In this document: piece by piece, positions 1 to 6,503 of the stretch
How positions within the stretch are numbered: the stretch's first letter is position 1
Layout of the letters: every line of letters starts with the position of its first letter
Assembly (NCBI RefSeq): GCF_003477605.1
Contig: NZ_QUDR01000005.1
Span: forward strand, 62,001 to 126,000
DNA: 64,000 nucleotides
Direction: 5' to 3'
Origin: Clostridium sp. AF37-5
Lineage (GTDB): Bacteria; Bacillota; Clostridia; Lachnospirales; Lachnospiraceae
Program-made: the position numbers and the translations under genes
The notes under the pieces: model-generated
The model's database searches: none
Told to the model about the DNA's origin: nothing
The model's input: the letters and a program-made list of their open reading frames with translations, nothing else

Positions 1-2381
1 AGCTTGCCATTTTCATCCGTAAAGTATACCTGATAACTAGCTGCTTCACGGTTTGCACTGACTGCATCCTTCTGATAGAAATTCAGTGAGAAAATCATAT
101 TACTGATTTTACGGTTTGCGGACAACAAATTGACAGTTACCGGCTTGGTATCATATTTCTGTTTATTACGCCTATATTCCATAGAATCATTGCGGAGATA
201 ATGGTACTCAATTACCGGGACAACTATTTCCTGCAAACTGATACCGCCATGCACAAAGTTCATTCCTCCACCATTCATCTTGATTCGGATACTTCCTCTA
301 GGTGCAAATCCATCAAACTCCGTGTTGCCGCCCAGAAATTTCACAGGCAATAGATAGTTCGGCTGTGCGCCTTTCTGCATGATCGCATAGCGTCTGCCAT
401 ATTCCACATCCATACCGTTAAAGTTAGTCTTGTCCGCTTTATCATCCTCAGTCAGCGGACTGTATGTATAAAGGAATCCATGATCGGCCGTAATCAGAAT
501 ATTCGTGCCGCCAAATTCATTTACAATAATTCGCACAAGGTTCTTCAATTCTGAAATTGCCTTATCACAAGCAGAGAAAACAGCGGTATCAGAAGTATGG
601 CTGGCTTCATCAATGGTATCGTGATAAATATAGACCACATCCATACCTTTCACCAAGGCACTCCGTTCTGCTCTCTTCATAGCAATAATGTCATTGTATT
701 TTAATGCCACACTTGCCGGATCTTCTGATTTCAGAACCTTATCCCGGTAAGTGCTTGCCGTAGACTGACCATCTGCCAAAACTGTCAAAATATCATTCCG
801 AACCTCTACTGTCAGTTCTTTGTGCGGCAGCAATGCTGCCATACCGAACTTTGTGATAGAAGGAAAGACGCTCTGCATACTGCTAATGGAAACCTTGCTC
901 TGTGTTTCTCTCTGAAGCTGGTCTGCCATCGCAGCTGCCACTTCATACCGCATCGCATCCGAAATAATCACAAATATCTTAGTATCCGAAGTTTTAATAC
1001 GGGAACGATAAAATTCTTCCTGCTGCGGCACTTCCAAAACCTTACCATAAGTTGCCATTTCATCTGCGCACACATCCGACCAGTTATTCCCCAACTCACC
1101 TAAGAACCAATGAGTATAGAGCCCTTCCACTTTATCGACAACGTGCTTGAATAAATCATCCAGCAGAATATTGGAAATCTCCAGACTCTTTTGGAAACTC
1201 AGATGGAACAAACGGTAATAGGTATCCATCTGATAGTAACTTTCCGTATACTCTTTCCAGATGCCTTTTGCTTCTGCAGTGTGAAATCCAGCAGAATGTT
1301 CCTTAAAAAAACTCTGCATATTCGCCACTTGTAAAATACCGTCATAGAAATTCTCAAATGACTCATACCATGCACAAGTTCTGCGTTTTTCGACCGTAGA
1401 AGTTATGGCATCTACATCAATGATCTGGTCACTAATCTCCGTCATAAGCTTGATCAGAATCACTTCGTTGATACACGGGAAACACTCGGTTCCTGCCAGA
1501 TCATCCACAGACAACTTTTCAAAACGCTGATGGAGATGTGCTTTCTCCTCAACATACCGTGCCACATCGTATAGCTGCCCCACATCCTCACTATGAAGCC
1601 ATTCAGAAATAAAATCATAACAATATGCCTGATGCGGCATAGAAATAAAGCTGTCCAATCCAGCAAGATACTCCTGCCGCATGGTACGGGTAGCAGCGGT
1701 CAACAGTAAATGAATCGCCAGCCGTCCAAGGTCCGGTTCTTCCTCAGCAAATCCACTTCCCTGACGAACCATCGCCCAGAAAGCACTGTCTGCATGATAT
1801 TTTATGAAATCCTGATAAATGGTATTGTTGTTCAAATCCAATCCTGCACGGAACGTACTGCGAATAATCATATCCGGCTGTGCATCTTTCAATCCACATA
1901 TTGCTGCCATAACAGCCATGTGTAACTGCGCCGGGGTTGCCGGCACCTTATTCTGTGTGCCAACTTTCAAGCGACGATCTTTTGCATTGAAATAGGCACG
2001 ATAATTCTTGATCTGCTTCCGCATGGCCGGATTCGATACAAGCCCCATCTCATCCATCCAAATGGAAATCAAATCTGCCCGGAACTCTTCACTGTAAAGT
2101 TCCACATCTAGAAGCCAGTTATCATCTGGGCGGTTATATGCTAACGGACTGTAAACCAGATAGTTTGTGGTCAGATCGTCTACTGAAAGCAGTTTCTTAA
2201 CAGAAAATGCGTTATTACCCGTCAGAGCAATTACCTTTGCATTTTCTAAAACCACTTCGTCCAGCTTATCCTCAAATTCTTTATCTTCATCATACCAAAA
2301 GATAATACGACGCTGATAAAACTCCGGCAGAGGTGCAGAAAATCTGCGATTCAAGTCCTGTATTACTTTGTCTGTGTCCAT
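1..2381 (-). CDS. pglZ: BREX alkaline-phosphatase-superfamily protein PglZ (C-terminus off window)
   Basis: PglZ is a core BREX/Pgl phage-defence component with an alkaline-phosphatase-superfamily domain. About 793 codons are visible and the 3' end lies beyond base 1. The start is the ATG at 2381, ten bases after an AAAGGAG that overlaps the stop of the upstream gene. The N-terminal part (about 1-460) is helical. The PglZ domain begins near residue 465 with VIISDAMRYEV, whose Asp fits the metal-binding nucleophile region, and continues to ITADHGFLYT near residue 628, a typical metal-ligand Asp-His motif. It is the last BREX gene in view, separated from pglX by eight accessory genes instead of following it directly. 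brxL would be expected to the left of the window. Family assignment is firm, supported by the matching brxABC-pglX set. Confidence 0.93.
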   Translation of the reverse strand, partial: MDTDKVIQDLNRRFSAPLPEFYQRRIIFWYDEDKEFEDKLDEVVLENAKVIALTGNNAFSVKKLLSVDDLTTNYLVYSPLAYNRPDDNWLLDVELYSEEFRADLISIWMDEMGLVSNPAMRKQIKNYRAYFNAKDRRLKVGTQNKVPATPAQLHMAVMAAICGLKDAQPDMIIRSTFRAGLDLNNNTIYQDFIKYHADSAFWAMVRQGSGFAEEEPDLGRLAIHLLLTAATRTMRQEYLAGLDSFISMPHQAYCYDFISEWLHSEDVGQLYDVARYVEEKAHLHQRFEKLSVDDLAGTECFPCINEVILIKLMTEISDQIIDVDAITSTVEKRRTCAWYESFENFYDGILQVANMQSFFKEHSAGFHTAEAKGIWKEYTESYYQMDTYYRLFHLSFQKSLEISNILLDDLFKHVVDKVEGLYTHWFLGELGNNWSDVCADEMATYGKVLEVPQQEEFYRSRIKTSDTKIFVIISDAMRYEVAAAMADQLQRETQSKVSISSMQSVFPSITKFGMAALLPHKELTVEVRNDILTVLADGQSTASTYRDKVLKSEDPASVALKYNDIIAMKRAERSALVKGMDVVYIYHDTIDEASHTSDTAVFSACDKAISELKNLVRIIVNEFGGTNILITADHGFLYTYSPLTEDDKADKTNFNGMDVEYGRRYAIMQKGAQPNYLLPVKFLGGNTEFDGFAPRGSIRIKMNGGGMNFVHGGISLQEIVVPVIEYHYLRNDSMEYRRNKQKYDTKPVTVNLLSANRKISNMIFSLNFYQKDAVSANREAASYQVYFTDENGK

Positions 2382-2387
2382 GCTGCA

Positions 2388-3110
2388 TTATCTCCTTTTC
2401 GTATTTTTTTCATAAATTGTGCTTCGTGCTGCACCTTCTTTTTTCAAATAACTTTCCCTAACCATATTTAATAAAACAGCTCTGGCTCTACGAGGTTTGA
2501 CCTCTAAAAGCTCTGCCGTCTCAGCAGCAGTAATAGGGCCATTTTCCGATACATATTTGTAAATTTGTTGTTCCTGTTCATTATCCGGCATTTTTTCTGT
2601 CTTATCTGGCATTCCATCAGAACTATCCGGTATTTTCTTCATAGTATTTGGCACTATTTCTGCTTTATCTGGCACTTTATTGTCACTATCCGGCATTTTA
2701 TCAATGGTATTCGGCACTTTAATGGCGTTATTGAGGTCATTGAGATCAACAGTGCCGCCAACCTGACGTTCAATCAATATCCCCCAGGAACGCAGCTGCT
2801 GTCTGCCCTCCGAAACTTCTACCACAATAACGGTTTTACCCTCAACCGTCTGTAAAGTAATATCCGGGATGATTGCCGGTTCACAACTGTCTAATACGGC
2901 ATTGGCAATGGCATCCATTTTCTTGAACACATCTTCCTTGTCAAAACCAATGACTTCTCTGGTTTTATCAGCAATTCCGAAAATGATCTTACCTCTGGTT
3001 CCATTGGCAAAGGCAACCACAGACTTCATATATTTGATACTTTTCTCCGGCAGGTTTTCCTTGAATTCTACATTCTTGGATTCTCCAGCAAGAATTTCTT
3101 CTATGGTCAT
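2388..3110 (-). CDS. Shortened AlbA_2 (Schlafen-type) DNA-binding protein with heptad repeats
   Basis: 240 residues. The start is the ATG at 3110, seven bases after GAGGTG; the frame stays open upstream but has no better site. Residues 1-110 match the N-terminal AlbA_2/Schlafen-like domain of Firmicutes transcriptional-regulator-type proteins (NVEFKENLPEKS, VAFANGTRGKIIFGI, VIVVEVSEGRQ). Family members usually continue into an ATP-binding-like middle region of another 200 or more residues. Here that part is missing: after GRQQ the sequence passes quickly into seven consecutive seven-residue units of the form xΦP(N/D)xxx (Φ = V, I or M), then a C-terminal winged-helix-like segment (PITAAETAELLEVKPRRARAVL). 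It looks like an internal-deletion derivative keeping both DNA-binding ends. It lies seven bases from the pglZ start, so it is probably co-transcribed and translationally linked. Role in BREX is unknown. Confidence 0.8.
   Translation of the reverse strand: MTIEEILAGESKNVEFKENLPEKSIKYMKSVVAFANGTRGKIIFGIADKTREVIGFDKEDVFKKMDAIANAVLDSCEPAIIPDITLQTVEGKTVIVVEVSEGRQQLRSWGILIERQVGGTVDLNDLNNAIKVPNTIDKMPDSDNKVPDKAEIVPNTMKKIPDSSDGMPDKTEKMPDNEQEQQIYKYVSENGPITAAETAELLEVKPRRARAVLLNMVRESYLKKEGAARSTIYEKNTKRR
2574..2720 (-). repeat. Seven tandem 21-bp (seven-residue) units inside the AlbA_2 gene
   Basis: The coding strand carries seven in-frame 21-base units encoding KVPNTID, KMPDSDN, KVPDKAE, IVPNTMK, KIPDSSD, GMPDKTE and KMPDNEQ. 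The constant element is a hydrophobic residue, Pro, then Asn or Asp. It forms a Pro/Asp/Lys-rich linker between the AlbA_2 domain and the C-terminal winged helix. Copy number may vary between strains. Confidence 0.85.
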
Positions 3111-3149
3111 TGTAACACCTCGCTCTCTTTGGCAGCATTCGCCACCCAA

Positions 3150-3866
3150 TTATTTTAAGTCACTTTCTGTTTCCGAAGAATCCGCTTTTTCTACTATTGC
3201 TGATAATGCTGATTTAGCAGAAATGATTGCTGTAATACCACTAATATCACCAATATCCAATTCGATATGATCTATATTTTCATCACCTGGCGTAAATACA
3301 AATCTTACTTCCTGCTGATAGGTATACGAATCACGTTTCCAAAAAGCAATATTCCACATTCCTGCAAGTAATGAAATTAACATATTCCCTCCATCAATAG
3401 TTGGATCATAGTATTGAACTGGCTCGAAATAAACTTTATAACCAGCTTTTTGAGCCGCTACTTTTACTCTACGAATAAATTCATCATGATCTAAAACGAT
3501 CAATGCCGTATCACCAAATGAAAGCATTTTTTCTTTTTGTTTATCTGTAAATCTAAATTTTTCTTCTGTTGGATTCACTCCAAACATACAGAAAACAAAA
3601 TCGTTTGATTCAGATGTTTTTAGCAAATCATCATTAACTGCAACTGTTTCTCCAGTATCAGGAAAATAAATCGTAGCTTCGTTAATATGAATCATAGCTT
3701 CATATTTATCTCCAACTTCACAATCTCCAGTTTCTTCTTCTCTTTTACGATAATATCCAAGGGTTTTCGCATAAATCTTCCCTGATTGCAAACTTTTAAT
3801 TTTATCTGCATCTTGGAATTTTATTAATGGCATCCCTTTTGCTTGAAAATGAAGTTTTTTTCCCAT
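3150..3866 (-). CDS. Unknown BREX-embedded protein, DUF2971-like features
   Basis: 238 residues. The start is the ATG at 3866, preceded by AAAGGAAGG; the frame extends 20 codons further upstream without a good site. No transmembrane segment is evident. The early segment KIYAKTLGYYRKREEET and the late segment FWKRDSYTYQQEVRFVF recall DUF2971-type proteins, which have an N-terminal 'YaktL..yR' region and a C-terminal 'K...y..E.R' signature. DUF2971 relatives occur often in defence and mobile regions, but no activity is established that I can rely on. The gene is AT-rich compared with the BREX core. It follows the 272-residue ART-like gene by about 70 bases and precedes the AlbA_2 gene. Assignment to DUF2971 is inference from motif pattern only. 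Confidence 0.72.
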   Translation of the reverse strand: MGKKLHFQAKGMPLIKFQDADKIKSLQSGKIYAKTLGYYRKREEETGDCEVGDKYEAMIHINEATIYFPDTGETVAVNDDLLKTSESNDFVFCMFGVNPTEEKFRFTDKQKEKMLSFGDTALIVLDHDEFIRRVKVAAQKAGYKVYFEPVQYYDPTIDGGNMLISLLAGMWNIAFWKRDSYTYQQEVRFVFTPGDENIDHIELDIGDISGITAIISAKSALSAIVEKADSSETESDLK

Positions 3867-3937
3867 TGAATCCTTCCTTTCGTCGTTAATTGATATATCT
3901 TCCTGCCTGCATATGAAATTCAACAAATCAAACTAAT

Positions 3938-4756
3938 TTAACTTTTCAACTCATCATAAAACCCCTTATAATCAGGATATTTTTCTTGCATCTGTATATA
4001 ATCTTTTATTTCCTCGATGCTTAAAATATTTTGCGGCGGAACATCTCCCACTGTCATTCCTGTAAATTCAAATTCATAACCAAAGCCAAAAATATCTTTC
4101 GTTATATTGTATTTGACTATTTCAGCAATTAAACGATTGCGATATATCTCATGAATATCACCTAATTTAATCTTAAATGTTATTACAGAGGGTCTTCCCA
4201 TAATCCATAAACGTTTATAAGGTTCTTTTCTATACAATTTTCTGTCAACCGCCTCCAAAGACCATCGCAAAATTTCGCCACCTAAATTAATAGCAAAATG
4301 GTTTAATTGATCGTCCTTATATACTTGACTTTTATCAACAAAAAAATGTACCGATTTTGTTCTGGATTGTTTATCACGATTCCACAAAAAATATACATGT
4401 GAAAAAACTTCCTCTATCTTACCATTATCTAAGCCTATATCAACAAGGAGTTTTCGCAATCGTTTCTCTCCAGCATTATTTTTCCCTCCCGCAGTCACAA
4501 GACCATGTTTCCAAAATTCATTTTCATCTAAAATACGTGTACAATGGCATACTGCAATTTCTATGTCCATATTATCTTTAACAAAATCAGTAACCAACTT
4601 CGATTCACCGATTCTAATATCTTGTAACTGGTGTTCAATTTGCCGCCATTCTTCAATACTATCTGTATTTACTCTTCTTAAAATCATCTTTTCAAATTCA
4701 GTTCCCCAATTTTTCAATTCTTTTGGGAACGTATTCGGATTGTCAAAATCAATCAT
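3938..4756 (-). CDS. Unknown protein with HCTR and GGE motifs, possible ADP-ribosyltransferase-like fold
   Basis: 272 residues. The start is the ATG at 4756, seven bases after GAGGTG. An early strand carries VCHCTRILDENEFWKHGL (about residues 88-105), and a later segment has HFAINLGGEILRW (about 173-185), followed by GRPSVITFKIKLGD. A group of uncharacterised bacterial proteins shares this layout: a leading H-C-T-R strand and helix, then a W/L-G-G-E motif. A conserved His on the first strand and a later Glu is also the layout of ART-superfamily enzymes, so an ART-like fold is a reasonable inference, but it is not proven by reading. The gene is AT-rich. It lies two genes after DUF3990, itself a predicted ART-like family. 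An effector or toxin role is possible. Confidence 0.72.
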   Translation of the reverse strand: MIDFDNPNTFPKELKNWGTEFEKMILRRVNTDSIEEWRQIEHQLQDIRIGESKLVTDFVKDNMDIEIAVCHCTRILDENEFWKHGLVTAGGKNNAGEKRLRKLLVDIGLDNGKIEEVFSHVYFLWNRDKQSRTKSVHFFVDKSQVYKDDQLNHFAINLGGEILRWSLEAVDRKLYRKEPYKRLWIMGRPSVITFKIKLGDIHEIYRNRLIAEIVKYNITKDIFGFGYEFEFTGMTVGDVPPQNILSIEEIKDYIQMQEKYPDYKGFYDELKS

Positions 4757-4800
4757 TTTGTTGCACCTCATCACGAATAAATATCAAACTTAAATTTCAG

Positions 4801-5028
4801 TTATTGGCAATTTTCCAGAACCTTCTCTGTATATTCCTGTTTCAATTCCTCTGCCAGATACGCATCGCTCATACAGTGCATATCAGAAACACCATCACGG
4901 ATCAGCTGATAGATCTGGGAATGATAAAAGAAATCCAATGCCGCATCCAGTGAAATCCCCTGCTGTCTAGCAAAGTATTCGATAACACGGCTATATTTTT
5001 TCTGAAGCAAAATCGAGTTCGCTGTCAT
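4801..5028 (-). CDS. DUF3791 family small protein (second copy)
   Basis: 75 residues, acidic and helical, with the DUF3791 pattern (FARQQGISLDAALDFFYHSQ, then a region ending in YLAEELKQEY). DUF3791 proteins are commonly encoded beside DUF3990 proteins in gut Firmicutes. The ATG overlaps the stop of the upstream DUF3990 gene by four bases (ATGA), so the two are translationally coupled. The function is not established; an antitoxin- or chaperone-like partner role is inferred from genome context. Confidence 0.8.
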   Translation of the reverse strand: MTANSILLQKKYSRVIEYFARQQGISLDAALDFFYHSQIYQLIRDGVSDMHCMSDAYLAEELKQEYTEKVLENCQ

Positions 5029-5495
5029 AGTGTTTCACTCCCTTCAAAATGCAACAGAGACAGTGCTTGCTCTGTGCGGAAACATATTTGCAGATTCGGT
5101 TTTTCATAACGCAGGCGGTTGATGGCTTCTGTTTTATCAATCAGACCGTCAAAGAACAGCTCCACGGTATTGAACACTTTATCATTGGCAACACCGCCTA
5201 CAACAAGGTCGTAATCTGTCGAATCTTTTCCACTGCGGCAATTCAGAATGAAATCAAGCCATTCTTCGGAATAAGAATCGAATTTCAACGTTTTTAATTC
5301 AGATTCCCGGCTTTCATCATATTCATATAGGGAGATAATAACGTCTTTCCCACGGCGTTTGAACTTGCCGCACCACTTCGCTGCCTGTTCATACAGCGGC
5401 GTGACATAGAAGCCACGCCCGAAGTCTACATTGAGGCGGGAATGAACCAAATCCGGCTTTGCAATCTCTAAGAAAGAACCATGATAGAGAATCAT
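5025..5495 (-). CDS. DUF3990 family protein, predicted ADP-ribosyltransferase-like
   Basis: 156 residues. DUF3990 is a predicted member of the ART-like fold. The expected landmarks are present: ILYHGSF at the N-terminus (first-strand His at residue 5), FGRGFYVTPLYEQAAKWC near 26-43 (aromatic/Tyr strand and following helix), and ICFRTEQAL near 138-146 (candidate catalytic Glu). The gene is squeezed between two DUF3791 genes, overlapping each by four bases, which strongly suggests a stoichiometric functional unit. No secretion signal is present, so any target is cytosolic. Reading it as a toxin with DUF3791 partners is inference; the arrangement itself is seen directly. Confidence 0.85.
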   Translation of the reverse strand: MILYHGSFLEIAKPDLVHSRLNVDFGRGFYVTPLYEQAAKWCGKFKRRGKDVIISLYEYDESRESELKTLKFDSYSEEWLDFILNCRSGKDSTDYDLVVGGVANDKVFNTVELFFDGLIDKTEAINRLRYEKPNLQICFRTEQALSLLHFEGSETL

Positions 5496-5731
5496 ACTTC
5501 CACACCCCTTTCTTTCATCACATCAAGGAGATCATCAACAATATATTCCCGGCTCTGGGTATGCAGCACTTCATATTCCGGTACGATATATCCGTTCAAA
5601 ATGTCGCTCTTTTCGGTAAATGCCTGATAAACACGTTCTGCATCCACGCCCAGCTTTGCCGCCACATTTTCAATACAAAATACAGCAAACTCCAATTCAC
5701 TGGAATTTTTAATTTTTACATCCGTCATCAT
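5492..5731 (-). CDS. DUF3791 family small protein (first copy)
   Basis: 79 residues, starting at the ATG at 5731 (MMTDVKIKNS), eight bases after AGGAGG. It has the DUF3791 pattern: an N-terminal helix (LEFAVFCIENVAAKLG), 'VYQAFTEKSDIL', and an acidic helical end (YIVDDLLDVMKERG). It differs clearly from the second copy downstream, so the pair is not a recent duplication. Its stop overlaps the DUF3990 start by four bases. Confidence 0.82.
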   Translation of the reverse strand: MMTDVKIKNSSELEFAVFCIENVAAKLGVDAERVYQAFTEKSDILNGYIVPEYEVLHTQSREYIVDDLLDVMKERGVEV

Positions 5732-5751
5732 ACGCAAACCCTCCTTTAGAA

Positions 5752-5931
5752 TCACTGTTCTCCATTTGAACGCTTTTCTCCGTGATATATAAAAGTTTCA
5801 TAAGTTATACCTTTTTCAGCTCTTTGTTCAGTAGTAATTCCGGTCTGATGATTTGAGCCTTCAACACTTGAAAGTGGTGGAAGACCTTTTCCACTTTTAA
5901 TATCATCCATTGTTTTATCTCTATTAGGCAC
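5752..5931 (-). CDS. Small 59-residue protein of unknown function
   Basis: A short gene with a GTG start at 5931, placed eight bases after a perfect AAGGAGG. It encodes 59 hydrophilic residues beginning MPNRDKTMDDIKSGKG and ending YHGEKRSNGEQ. The segment GKGLPPLSSVEGSNHQTG and the later TYETFIYHGEKR look structured rather than random. It begins two bases before the stop of the membrane-protein gene (the RBS lies inside that gene) and ends 20 bases before the first DUF3791 gene, so it fits exactly into the operon. I do not recognise the family. Its position directly after a TM protein suggests a partner or regulator of that protein. Confidence 0.68.
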   Translation of the reverse strand: MPNRDKTMDDIKSGKGLPPLSSVEGSNHQTGITTEQRAEKGITYETFIYHGEKRSNGEQ

Positions 5932-5932
5932 T

Positions 5933-6490
5933 TCAAAATCCTCCTTTTCTTAATAGCACAGCAGCCACATACATCATTATTCCAACAATAATTGCAAACA
6001 TTGCATTATCAAATGCCTTTTGCTTCTTTTGTACAATTGGACGAACTTCATTTACAATTCTTGTATATTTGTCAATCAACCATAATGCTGCATGTGATTC
6101 TTTGTTTCGATATATTTCTTCATTTCTAATGTCTTCACTTTTAAAAACGGCAATTTTTCTTCCTCTTAATAAAAACAACAAGTATATTGTAGCTCCAACA
6201 CTTACTATTAAACTACCACCAAGACATGTCAATTCAATGGAGGTCAAAATCACTTCCCATATTTTCATATTACTTACACTGAATTTTGCCGGTGAAAAAT
6301 CAAACGCTCCAAGCATAATTGTTAAAATAACGCTGCAAAACGCCAAAGCAATACTGATTTTTTCATATATCTTATTATAATTATCCTGTATTCTCTGATA
6401 ATCCTGAAAGCAGTTGTCTAAAAGAAAATATGCTGATGGATAATCTTCACACTCAGTTTGTAGTGTATTCTCAACATCACTATTGTCCAT
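5933..6490 (-). CDS. BREX-embedded multi-TM membrane protein of unknown function
   Basis: 185 residues. An N-terminal cytosolic helix (1-45) leads into hydrophobic segments at about 47-66 and 80-108, then a soluble helical stretch (110-160) with a basic VQKKQKAFDNA segment before a final hydrophobic segment at about 164-181. This two-plus-one layout resembles small TM effectors found near nucleotide-signalling defence systems (SLATT or Pycsar-TM type), but the match is topological, not a recognised domain. The start at 6490 has AAGGGGG upstream. It follows pglX by 13 bases and is AT-rich compared with pglX, which suggests separate acquisition. Confidence 0.75.
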   Translation of the reverse strand: MDNSDVENTLQTECEDYPSAYFLLDNCFQDYQRIQDNYNKIYEKISIALAFCSVILTIMLGAFDFSPAKFSVSNMKIWEVILTSIELTCLGGSLIVSVGATIYLLFLLRGRKIAVFKSEDIRNEEIYRNKESHAALWLIDKYTRIVNEVRPIVQKKQKAFDNAMFAIIVGIMMYVAAVLLRKGGF

Positions 6491-6503
6491 ATATTTGTCC
6501 CCC

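Noticed and set aside
2574..2720. CRISPR-like array
   Set aside because: The 21-base units are contiguous, in frame and encode heptads; there are no spacers.
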